From assembly GCF_016801865.2 (NCBI RefSeq), contig NC_068938.1, positions 19,154,873 through 19,218,872 of the forward strand: DNA of 64,000 nt, given 5' to 3'. Each line of letters opens with the position of its first letter. Position 1 is the first letter of the stretch. Shown here in pieces: positions 23,601-35,600 of this stretch. The stretch comes from Culex pipiens pallens. Lineage: Eukaryota > Arthropoda > Insecta > Diptera > Culicidae. A program made the translations under genes and the position numbers. Under the pieces are notes generated by a model. The model saw only the letters and a program-made list of their open reading frames with translations, made no database searches and was not told the DNA's origin.

Positions 23601-26600
23601 CCCTAGTAGAATACTGCACGCGCTGAAGCTCACAATCCAGAGCAGTGCTGCCAGAGCTGTGTTACAGTGCACCGCCGACGGTTGCAGCATGGCTGGCGTT
23701 GTTTTGTTGATCGTCATCATGTTCAACAGCATGCACGTGCTATCCACTATTAGTTGATCGTGCCTCTTAACCGTTAACGATCCCCGGTAGTCCCACTCAC
23801 AGTGTTGAAGTCCTACGATCTGGAAGACTCGAGTATCGTTCCGGTACCACAGGTTGTCCAGCCTCCAAGGTAGCATATATCTGTTCACGGTACGAAACGT
23901 TCTGCAAGTGTTGCAGGTTATGATCTGGACGCTCGTTGGATTGCATTCCATGGCGAAACGGTAACACCCGACAGCGAATGGATCCTCCAGGTTGAACGGG
24001 TTTAGGCCGTGGTTGTTCGGAATCCAGGTCACAATGTCACCGAAGATTCTGGTATTCACAGGGCAGTCGTTGAGGGATTTTAGGGGTTGGTTTTCCAAGT
24101 CAAACTCGACTGCGAGAAACGATGATACAAGAATCCACAGTTGAAGAATTAGGGCAATCCAAGACATGTTGCTTTGTTGTTAGTGGGATTCGGTCTGATA
24201 GATAACGGACAACGGTATACTTAAATAATTTCCAATTCTATTCGTGAATATAGGGAGGAACTAATGGATCCTTTAATGTAATCTATTCTGAAGACTTTGA
24301 CACCAATCGTAAAAAAGACCAATTACTCCAACAATGAACCTTTCAAAGCAACTCCACCCTACAGTTCTAAAAGCTCTGCTCGGGTTGATTGCTGATAAAG
24401 TCGTCCCGGTGCACGTAACCTCTTCTTCAAGCCACACCTATAAACGGGGTCGGTCAGTCGAACATTCAGCAGAACTCGAGGTCACCAGGGAAGGAAAGGG
24501 AGTCGAGTAGGTGTCAATGTCACTTGCAGGTTCTGATTTTAAAATTTTCCCCGCGGGAACTGACACGGTCACGAAGGCTGGCAACACTGTTGTTGTTGTT
24601 TCACCGTTGAACTCATAGAGTCATGAAGGCGGCGCGATGCAACAAAGACTAGGCTATGAATCATGCTGGTCCATTTTTGGCGGTTGAGATTTACTTTTTT
24701 TTTGCAGTGCTGACGTAACAATTGCCGTCATTGTTGCCAGTCCGGTTGACGCGCGTGTTCCCAAGTCAGGTTATTCCGTTGGATACCGCAGGCAAAGAGT
24801 GACACGAGTACTCTCCGTCAGACGGCGCGACGTGGAGGTTGTGTGCGCAATTAGATAATCGATGCTAATCGGTTGTGCCGAGCGGCAAGTTTAGCTAGTG
24901 TGGTTGTACAGATTTGTGCGAGATGATGATCTGTGTGATGTTAGTCGGACAGATTGGAATCAAATTGATTAGCTAGTTTTTTTCAGAATTCATTATTTTC
25001 TTACTCTTTAACTTGAATAATATATTCCATGTACTTTCAAATACATGAATCTTGGATTATTGATCCTTCAATTTCTTTTATTCTTGAATCTTGGATTTTT
25101 TAAGATTCAAATGACGGAATGTTGGACAACTAGACTCCCGGACCTTATGGTATCTTGGAACTGATTACATTGATTCCTGGATTCTTGGACTCTAGAATTC
25201 TTAGACTCTTAGATTCTTAGACTCTTGGATGCTTTTACTCTTAGATTCTTGAATTCTTGAATTCTTATATACTTATTCTTGGACTCTTGGATTCTTGGAC
25301 TCTGAGATTCTTGGACTCTTAGATTCTTAGACTCTTGGGCTCTTGGATTCTTGGACTTTTTGATTCTTAAACTCTGAGATTATTGGACTCTTGGATTCTT
25401 GGACTCTTGGATTCTTGGATTCTTAGACTTTTGGATTCTTAGACTCTGAGATTCTTGGACTCTGAGATTCTTGGACTATTGGATTCATGGACTCTTGGAT
25501 TCTTAGACTTTTGGATTCTTGGACTCTTGGATTCTTAGACTCTGAGATTCTTGGACTATTGGATTCATGAATCTACTTTTAACCTTTTGGACTCTTGGAT
25601 TCTTAAACTTTTGGATTCTTGGACTTTTGGATTTTTGGACTCTTGGATTCTTGAATCTAAAAGTCCACTTTTGACCTCTTGGATTCCAGGATTCTTAGAC
25701 TTTTGGATTCTTGGACTCTTGGATTCTTGGGCTCTTGGATTCTTGGGCTCTGAGATTCTTGGACTATTTGATTCTTGGACTCTTAGACTCTTGGATTCTT
25801 GGACTCTTGGACTCTTGGACACTTGGAATTTTGGACTCTTAGATTTTTTGATTTTTATACTTTTGGATTCCAACTCTTGGATACCTGGATTCTTGGATAC
25901 TTGGATTCTTATACTTTTGGACTCTTGGATTTTTGGATATTCATACTTTTAGATTCCAACTCTTGGATTCTTATACTTTTGGACTCTTGGATTCTTAGAT
26001 TTTTATACTTTTGGATTCTTGGGCTCTTGGATTTTAGGACTCTTGGATTCTAGGACTCTTGGATTGATATACTTTTGGACTCTTGGATTTTTAGATTTCT
26101 ATACTTTTGGATTCATGGACTCTTGGATTCTTGGACTCTTGGATTCTTAAACTCTTGGATTCTTGAACTATTGGATTCTTGGACTCTTGGATTCTTGGAC
26201 TCTTAGATTCTTGAATTCTTTTATTATTATACTTTTGGACTCTTGATTTCTTAGATTTTTATGCTTTTGGATTCTTGGACTCTTGGATTCTTATACTTTT
26301 AGATTCTTATACTTTATACTCTTGGATTCTTGTACTTTTGGACTCTTGGATTCTTGGATTCTTAGATTTTTATACTTTTGGATTCTTGGACTCTTGGATT
26401 CTTGGACTCTTTGATTCTTGGACTCTTGGACTCTTGGACTCTTGGATTCTTGGACTCTTGGATTCTTGGACTCTTGGATTCTTATACTTTTGGACTCTTG
26501 GATTCTTGGATTCTTAGATTTTTATACTTTTGGATTCTTGGACTCTTGGATTCTTGGACCCTTGGATTCTTGGACTCTTGGATTCTTGGACTCTTGGATT

Positions 26601-29600
26601 CTTAAACTCTTGGATTCTTGAACTCTTGGATTCTTGGACTCTTGGATTCTTGGACTCTTGGATTCTTGGACTCTTGGATTCTTGGACTCTTGGATTCTTG
26701 GACTCTTGGATTCTTGGACTCTTGGATTCTTGGACTCTTAGATTCTTGAATTCTTGGATTATTATACTTTTGGACTCTTTATTTCTTAGATTTTTATGCT
26801 TTTGGATTCTTGGACTCTTGGATTCTTATACTTTTAGATTCTTATACTTTATACTCTTGGATTCTTGTACTTTTGGACTCTTGGATTCTTGGATTCTTAG
26901 ATTTTTATACTTTTGGATTCTTGGACTCTTGGATTCTTGGACCCTTGGATTCTTGGACTCTTGGATTCTTGGACTCTTGGATTCTTGGACTCTTGGATTC
27001 TTGGACTCTTGGATTCTTGGACTCTTGAATTCTTGATTTCTTAGACTCTTAGATTCTTGGACTCTTGGATTCATGGACTTTTGGATTCATGGACTTTTGG
27101 ATTCATGATCTTTTGGATTCATGGACTTTTGGGTTCTTGGACTCCTTAAATTCTTTGACTTTCAAGCTCTTGGACTTTTGTAATCATGGACTCTTGGAAT
27201 CTTGAGCTCTTGGACTCTGGATCTTGGATTTTGAATTCTTGGACTTTCGAGCTATAGAAGTCATGGACACTATTTGTACTCTTGCATTCTGTTAATGCTA
27301 ACAAAACTATTTCTTCCCTATCCAGCACTCAACGTGACTAGTCGTAGCTATTAATCATCCGATGTGCTCTATTTCCTCACCCTCATTACAACTACACACA
27401 GACAGTCACAAAAACATTCAAACACTTACCCAGAGACGTGCCTAAAGACTCGTTACGATATCGCCATTCACAAATGAGTCAATCTACCTAGTAAGTTACA
27501 TTGCTGTACCCAAGTACTGAAACCCCTTAGCGAAGCTATAGCAGACCGGTCTGTAACTCACCGCGGGACTCTCTTGGGCGTGAATTGGTTGCTAATTTGC
27601 ATACGATTCCAGACAGACGTCGTCGGTCGCCGGTGTATGAAAAGAGATTTCTGCATGAAAAGGTGACCCCGTGGTAATCACTCTTGGGACCCTTTTCAGC
27701 AGTACTTTCCTCGAGTTGCGTTGTGAGCGCCTACGCACTGGGATGTGGCCAAGTTTGTAAACCACACAAAATGGGGGGATTCCTGTATAGTTGTACGTGA
27801 TGCTCGGAGTTGTGTGCTTTTGTATGGAGGGATTCTGTCCATGGCAGAGTTGTTATTGTGTGGTTTTGTCATGCACATCAATTTTTTGAATCTTGAACTT
27901 TTAAATTTAAATCATAAGTTGGAGCATTTTGGACGGTATGTCCGGTATGTCCATGCATCCTTCCTCCCCTGTAGATTCTGTGAAATGTGATCCATTCTCA
28001 GATTTCTCTCTGTGGTAAACACAACGCAGTAGGGTTGGCCGCTTGGATTCTTGGACTCTTTAACTTTTAAACTGTTAGGTTCTTGGATGCTCGAACTATC
28101 GCATTCTTGAATTTTGGATTTCTGGAATCTTAAAAATTGAACTTTTGAACTCCCAGACTTAAACTTTTGGATTCATAGCTCTTAGATACTTGGACTATAG
28201 ATTTAGGCTCTTGGACTAGACTGTTGGATTCATAGATTCTTGGAATCTTGAAATTTTGGACTTTTGGACTTTAAAGCTCTAGGACTCTTGTAGTCAAAGA
28301 TTATTGAACTCATGGACTATTGGACTATTGCACTTTTGGACTATTGAACCCTTGGACTTCTTGGACAATTGATCCCTTGGACTTTTGGACTCTTGGATTA
28401 TTGGATTATTGGCTTCATGGCCTTTTCCAATTTTATAATCTTGGAATCTGTAGGGTTCTTTGACCTTAATTTTTTGTAATTAGGAAGCTTTTTATGGGGT
28501 GTAGTAAATCCATGACATAACCTCAAAGTGGCAACCCTGACTCCTCCCCTGAGAAATTCCCAATCCATCAGAACTTTCCCAGCAAATCTCAGCTGCAGCT
28601 GCTACCGTATTCTGCCAACTCGCGCGCAAGTGGTTAATAATTGCGACATCGCGTTAATGACGATCGTTTTCTCGTCGTCACCACCAGCGTGCATGTTTTC
28701 TACCCCATAGGACTAATCGTTCGGCTTGGCTGGGTTCACCACTTGAGTTTATCCAATCGAACAGAGAGAGTTCAACCACTGGCAGTGGGAAACAGAGGAA
28801 GTGCCACTTCTCTACACGACTCTCTACTTTCTTTCGACGACCGACGATGGTGACGAGTGCTTGACACTTAACGCGCTGGCTGGCAGGTTCTGGCGGTGAC
28901 ACTTGAGGATTAATTTGTTCGTTTCTTTCTTGCTTGCTTCACAGATTCAATCCAGCATTTAATATGGCCACCATAAGACAGGCGATCAACGAGACCATCG
29001 AGCGAGGTGAGTTTGGAGGGAGGGAGAGGTTTGTGTGAAGTTGATTTTTCATGGTGTCGATTTCTGGAAAAGTCAGGGAAAACCTGGAATTGTCAGGGAA
29101 TTTTATTTGACCTGGAAAAGTCAGGGAAAGTCAGGGAATTTTAAGCTGGGTCAGGGAATTTTGATGATCTTAAAAATATTACTACAAAATTTCATTTATT
29201 TTTGAAAATTCACCCTTGATTATGTATTTGAATGTCTTCCAGGCCAAACTTTGCAACATTGATAATATTTATTTTTTTATATTGGTCAGTCCGGAAGGAA
29301 CGCAAAACTCCATATAAAAAATACTTAAGAAAAGGGTCACGAAGAAAAGGAACAGCAACGTAAAGTTGCATTTGGCACTTCTTCGCGCGTTGCTTGTTTG
29401 CAATATGTTTAGGTTTAAAAATCGAATAATTTGGATTTGCTTTGGATTTGCGTTCAACTGAAAATAACAAATTACTAGCGCACACAGGGGGGACAATATG
29501 AGGCAGTTGCCCCCTCAGAGATTTGTTTTAAAATTGGTCGTTTGCTCAGCATATAGGGACCATAAAGAGAATCATACATTTTGTCAAAAAAATTGAATGA

Positions 29601-32600
29601 TTAAAAAAATCAAAAGTTATAAAATTCGACAACAGAAAATTAAAAAAAATCTCAAATTCTAAAGCTCAAAGATATCAAATTTAAAAAATTCTTAAATTCT
29701 GATATTTTGGAATAGTTGATTTTTTATTTTTTTAAATTTTTATTCTAAAATTCTAAAGAAATTGCAAGGTTAGAAAATTTTCCAAAATTTTATTTTCCTT
29801 TAAATTAATGAACTATGATTTAAAAATGATCCAAAGTAATCTAATTTTGTGTAATCTAAAATGTAAGCAAAATAGTGATGGTGAAATGGAATTAAAAATT
29901 AAAGAATTAAATTCAAGAATAAAAGAAATAAAACTTTTTTCTAAAAATAAACAGGGTTGTTACGGACGGCGCGAATTTGGCGCGGATTTCACATGGTAGC
30001 AATTTTAATTTAAAAAAATATTGAGAGAGATAAAATTACTTTCAACTTATAAAGAAAAATATTATCAAAAATCAGAATAATTTTTTTTTGTTGAATGCAA
30101 AAACTTCGATTTTTTTATTGATTGAATTTTCTTCCGAAAATTTTTGTTGGTTTTTTCTCAATGAGAAAAATGAAGATGAAGATCATGAAGAGATATTTTT
30201 TTTAAATGTGTTGTTGAGGATTTCCTAAATAAATGTATTACTACACTTAACTCATTTTGAAACATACTGACTCTGAATATTTAATTTCTTTTAAGTTTTG
30301 AGTAATGTTTTTACCCTTATTTAGTGTTCTTTTATACTGGATACATTCAATTTTAAACTTGTGAATCTTAATCATATTTTAAACTCTTCCTGAAGATATA
30401 GACATAAGGATGTAACAAAAATAATTATTGGGGCATGTTCCAGTGGGTGTACTGTGCTTATATCCCAAATATGAGCTTGATTGGACGTAACAGAAGCTGG
30501 CCTCCGCCTTTGACTTTTAGATGGGATTCAACCAGTAGAAATATTTTTTTTAATTTAAATTTAAATGAAGAAAAATAAAAAAAAATCAAAATATAAAAAA
30601 AACTTCAAATTGAATTATTCAGAAATTAGGAAATAAAATTAGGAATAATAGTATTTAAAAAACCCAAAAAAAATAAATAAATAATTCCTATTAAAAAAAT
30701 TAAAAGATCCGAAAATTTTTAAATAAAAAATTTAAAGAATCTGAAAATAAAATAATTTTTCTTTTAAATTAAAATTTAAAAAATTTGCAAAAAATTAAAA
30801 CAAAAATTATAAATAAAAACAATCAAGAGCACAAAACTAATATTTTCTTAAATTCTTAAACTCGTAAATTTATAAATTCTTAAATTCTTAAATTCTTAAA
30901 TTCTTAAATTCTTAAATTCTTAAATTCTTAAATTCTTAAATTCTTAAATTCTTAAATTCTTAAATTCTTAAATTATTAAATTCTTAAATTCTTAAATTCT
31001 TAAATTCTTAAATTCTTAAATTCTTAAATTCTTAAATTCTTAAATTCTTAAATTCTTAAATTCTTAAATTCTTAAATTCTTAAATTCTTAAATTCTTAAA
31101 TTCTTAAATTCTTAAATTCTTAAATTCTTAAATTCTTAAATTCTTAAATTCTTAAATTCTTAAATTCTTAAATTCTTAAATTCTTAAATTCTTAAATTCT
31201 TAAATTCTTAAATTCTTAAATTCTTAAATTCTTAAATTCTTAAATTCTTAAATTCTTAAATTCTTAAATTCTTAAATTCTTAAATTCTTAAATTCTTAAA
31301 TTCTTAAATTCTTAAATTCTTAAATTCTTAAATTCTTAAATTCTTAAATTCTTAAATTCTTAAATTCTTAAATTCTTAAATTCTTAAATTCTTAAATTCT
31401 TAAATTCTTAAATTCTTAAATTCTTAAATTCTTAAATTCTTAAATTCTTAAATTCTTAAATTCTTAAATTCTTAAATTCTTAAATTCTTAAATTCTTAAA
31501 TTCTTAAATTCTTAAATTCTTAAATTCTTAAATTCTTAAATTCTTAAATTCTTAAATTCTTAAATTCTTAAATTCTTAAATTCTTAAATTCTTAAATTCT
31601 TAAATTCTTAAATTCTTAAATTCTTAAATTCTTAAATTCTTAAATTCTTAAATTCTTAAATTCTTAAATTCTTAAATTCTTAAATTCTTAAATTCTTAAA
31701 TTCTTAAATTCTTAAATTCTTAAATTCTTAAATTCTTAAATTCTTAAATTCTTAAATTCTTAAATTCTTAAATTCTTAAATTCTTAAATTCTTAAATTCT
31801 TAAATTCTTAAATTCTTAAATTCTTAAATTCTTAAATTCTTAAATTCTTAAATTCTTAAATTCTTAAATTCTTAAATTCTTAAATTCTTAAATTCTTAAA
31901 TTCTTAAATTCTTAAATTCTTAAATTCTTAAATTCTTAAATTCTTAAATTCTTAAATTCTTAAATTCTTAAATTCTTAAATTCTTAAATTCTTAGGTTCT
32001 TGAATGCTGCAATTTTTTTTTTCATCTTAAATTACAGAAAACCTGATAAAATTTGAAGTTATTTTTTTTCGGTTAGAGAAATTTTGAGAAGGAGATGTCG
32101 GAAAATTTGCTTCGATTTTTCTAAGTGTCGCTTTCGTAAGATCATCGAGTATGAACTGTATCTGAAATTTAAAATCTCAAGATCGAGGATTTTTTACAAT
32201 TTTTAAATTTTATTGTTTTAATGTTAAAATTTCTGATTTTTTTTTGCCAAAATGTTTGTCTTGGCTTTTATATCTAGTTTACCTTATTCTAGCAAAAATA
32301 CATTTTCAGTGTTTCATGAATCTGTGTTTAATGATGGCGCGGATTTTTTTTATTTCTCCGTAACAACCCTGAATAAAGGAATTTGAGAATTCAAGAATTT
32401 ATAAAAAATGGTCTCTTCGGAAAAGTTGTTTCAACTTTAATTAAGATCCAGCATCCGAGATTTCATAGGGATTGTACAACTACAAAAATGTTTTTCCCAA
32501 ACAACATTCAAGGGCTTACAAGGAGGAATTCTCGTGGTCAGATCGAGCTTAAATTTGGAATCTATTGCAAAACAAAAAAAGCTCGAGCAGGTTGTATTTT

Positions 32601-35600
32601 GTTTTTATTTTGATAAAATGTATTGATCGTGTGAATGATCGTCTGTAGGCTCTGGTCAAGGTAGATAACACTATTTTTTTTAATTTTATAGCAAAAATAT
32701 TTTTTTGTAAAATTATTTAAAAAGATGTTTTCTTCAAATATCCAAAAAACCGTTTGCATTAAAAACAAACATTGCTGAAAAAGACCTAGATCTTTTTTAA
32801 AACCGTAAACATGTACTTGAAAAAATCAAATTTAATTGTATATTTTTCTTAGTTTTTACGTTTTTTCAAATATTTCTTAAGGTTCTGCAAAATTACATAG
32901 TTTTGTCTCCAAAACCATTAGTTTTTTTATATTAAGGCACAATCAAAAATTGCATCGGCCTAATTCTTTTGAAAATTCGGCAAAAGGCATCGATTTTAAA
33001 ATTAAACATGACTTTTTAATTTAAATCAAATTTTCAATAGATTTTTTTTTGGAAAACTATTAACTTTAAATTTTCTTTAGGAAATGAAGTGAAATTAACT
33101 AATAGCAATTTGAAATTTGCAACAATTTTAATTATTAATTATTTCTAGAGTTTTTTTTAAAGGTCCTATAAACTATTGTGTTTCATATGTTTATAGGACC
33201 CATTCAAAAAAAAAAAAAAAAAACTAGATTTTTTGGTAAAGGGCAACATTTTAAATTACATCACAAGATTTAAAAACATAGGATATTTGAATGTTGAGCA
33301 TCTATTTTCAATTCCCATTTTAATATAAAAGCAAAATAAGATGTTCTAATGATAACAAACGATGAAAAACGTTGCTTTTATTGATACTTGATCATCCAAA
33401 TTCAATAAAACATCATTTCCGTAATTATATTTGAGAAAAACAAACATAACTTCTTTTGAAATCACCAACGTCTATATCACCCTGCTGTCATTGAGGGGGA
33501 CGCTTTGTTATGATTCGTTTTTCTTCGCCGAATGTACATGGCGCTTTGTTTATGTTGCTTTTTTTCGTCACGAGGTTCATGTAGTCTTTTGTTTGACAGG
33601 TTGACAGGGCTATATAAACAGGGACTGCTGATGGCAGAGATTTTGTTTATGTTACTTTATTTAAAATCATGATTAAACAGACTTTACTGAAGTAACTTTT
33701 GCTCATTTTTGGTGGAGAGGTAGCTTATTAGGAGTACTTTCAGAATATGCAATAACCCAGAAAGTGTCAAAATGTACATGATGCCTTTTGAAATGTTACC
33801 GTCGATTTGTATGGTTGCCCATTTTGGATGTTCGATAAGAAAAAACGATTGACAAAATAAAAAAAAAAGTTTTTGAGTTTTTGCAGAATCCATCGCTAAA
33901 AAATTAAATTAAAAAATTCATTGAAGTTTTTCAATATCTTATATTTCCAATATTCAAAAAGGAAAATGCATGAAACCATAAAAACGCTCTACACAATATT
34001 TTAGTAAAAAATGAAAAATAAAAAAAAATTGGTGGCCTGGAGAGGTCAGGGAAAAGTCAGGGAATTTTATTTTGGGATTTGGATCGACACCATGATTTTA
34101 TTACAGAAATGCACACAATTTCATTCTCCAGGAGGTGTACAAAATCCACATTGTTTTCAATACTGAGACTTTTTTGAACCAAATTTGCAAAAAAAATAAT
34201 TTCATAATTGATTATCACAAATTAACATTTTTTATTTTTTTTATTACAATGATTTTTCTCTTTTGTAGTTTTATATAATTCTAAAAACTTTGTTATACAG
34301 TCGTGACTCTGTTTGTCGATTTTCGCTATCTCAATGTTTTTTTCTATCTATCGATGGTTCTTTTAAAGCTGCATAATTTGAGGCTTGCTTTTACTCGATA
34401 TCTTCTCTAGGTCGAAGAGTCTCGTTCTCGATGGTTTTCATTTGTTTTGAAAATCTATTCCAATTGCCAATTTTTATATTTTCTCATGGCCATGTTGCCA
34501 CAATTCTCTCTTATAGCTGAGAAAAAAATCTATAAAATCTATAAACGAACAAATAATTTATAAACTGATGCTTCTCTTTCTCGATAATCCCTTTACAATT
34601 GACACCCAGAAATTCGGCTGTAATTCTTCAAAAAATATAAATTTTCAATTGTTTTTAAATTGATTATATTTGTTTTACAATACAGAAAGTGTGTATGCCG
34701 GATTATTTGTTTCATGTAGATGGAGCATTTTGTCGGCTGTCTAAACCAATACGCTATCAAAATATTCAAAAAATGTTATCTGAATCGTTTTGATATCTTT
34801 GGCAAAGTTCTAGGAATTGGTTACAAGTATTATGGGATCAAAGAGTTACACTTTTTCATTTTTTACTGAGTGTTATGATTATCTTTTTTACCCAAAGGTG
34901 AAATAGCCCAAAATATTCATTAATAAAAAAATGATTTTAGATATGTTCGAAATCCCCAAATTTCGACTTTTGCACAATAACCCAGGATTAAGGCGTCCAA
35001 TTTCCCGGGTTTTGCATTTTCCGGGAAACGGGAAAAATATTTTTGGAATCCCGGGTATTCCCGGGAACTCGAGAAATTTTTGAAGCAGTCATAAAATCTA
35101 TGATTTCATAATATTTTATATGTTTTGAAAACTTAAAAATATAGAACTAGCTCAATAATAACAATTGATGACAATCTACTTTCAATCTAAACAAGGACGA
35201 CAGTTTTTAAAATGGTTTTTTTTTATGATTTATAAAAAAAATACGAATTTCAATTTCAATTTCAAGGTCCTATAAGTCCAATCAGTATTGCAAATGAGTG
35301 ATAGAAAAGCTATCAATAGATTATTTCTGCACCAAAAATATCCGCTAGTATAGCGGCAGTCACTATTGCTTGTGAGATCTCTTCTTGTGTCTCGTGATTC
35401 CCAGCGATGTCCCTCTCTCTCTCTCTATCACTCCTCCCCTTTTCCTCGACTATGCGCTCTCACCGCTGAGTCTCTCAATCTCTCTGAGAGTTTCAATGAG
35501 GAGAGAAGAGCAGTTGTATTTGAGGCATGATTATTCAGGCGGGATAATTGTAGTTGCTGAGAGCTGATATTTTGATATTTTAACAACCCTGAGTCCTATT

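Noticed and set aside
23299..23757. 152-codon + frame overlapping the nested gene
   Set aside because: Antisense shadow; the minus frame has the signal peptide, promoter and poly(A) signal.
25551..27074. Hydrophobic LLDSWTLGF repeat frames and their antisense
   Set aside because: Translation of the 16-bp minisatellite; the frames shift with unit indels.
33610..33660. TATATAAA promoter-like site
   Set aside because: No reading frame or exon downstream; probably repeat-derived.
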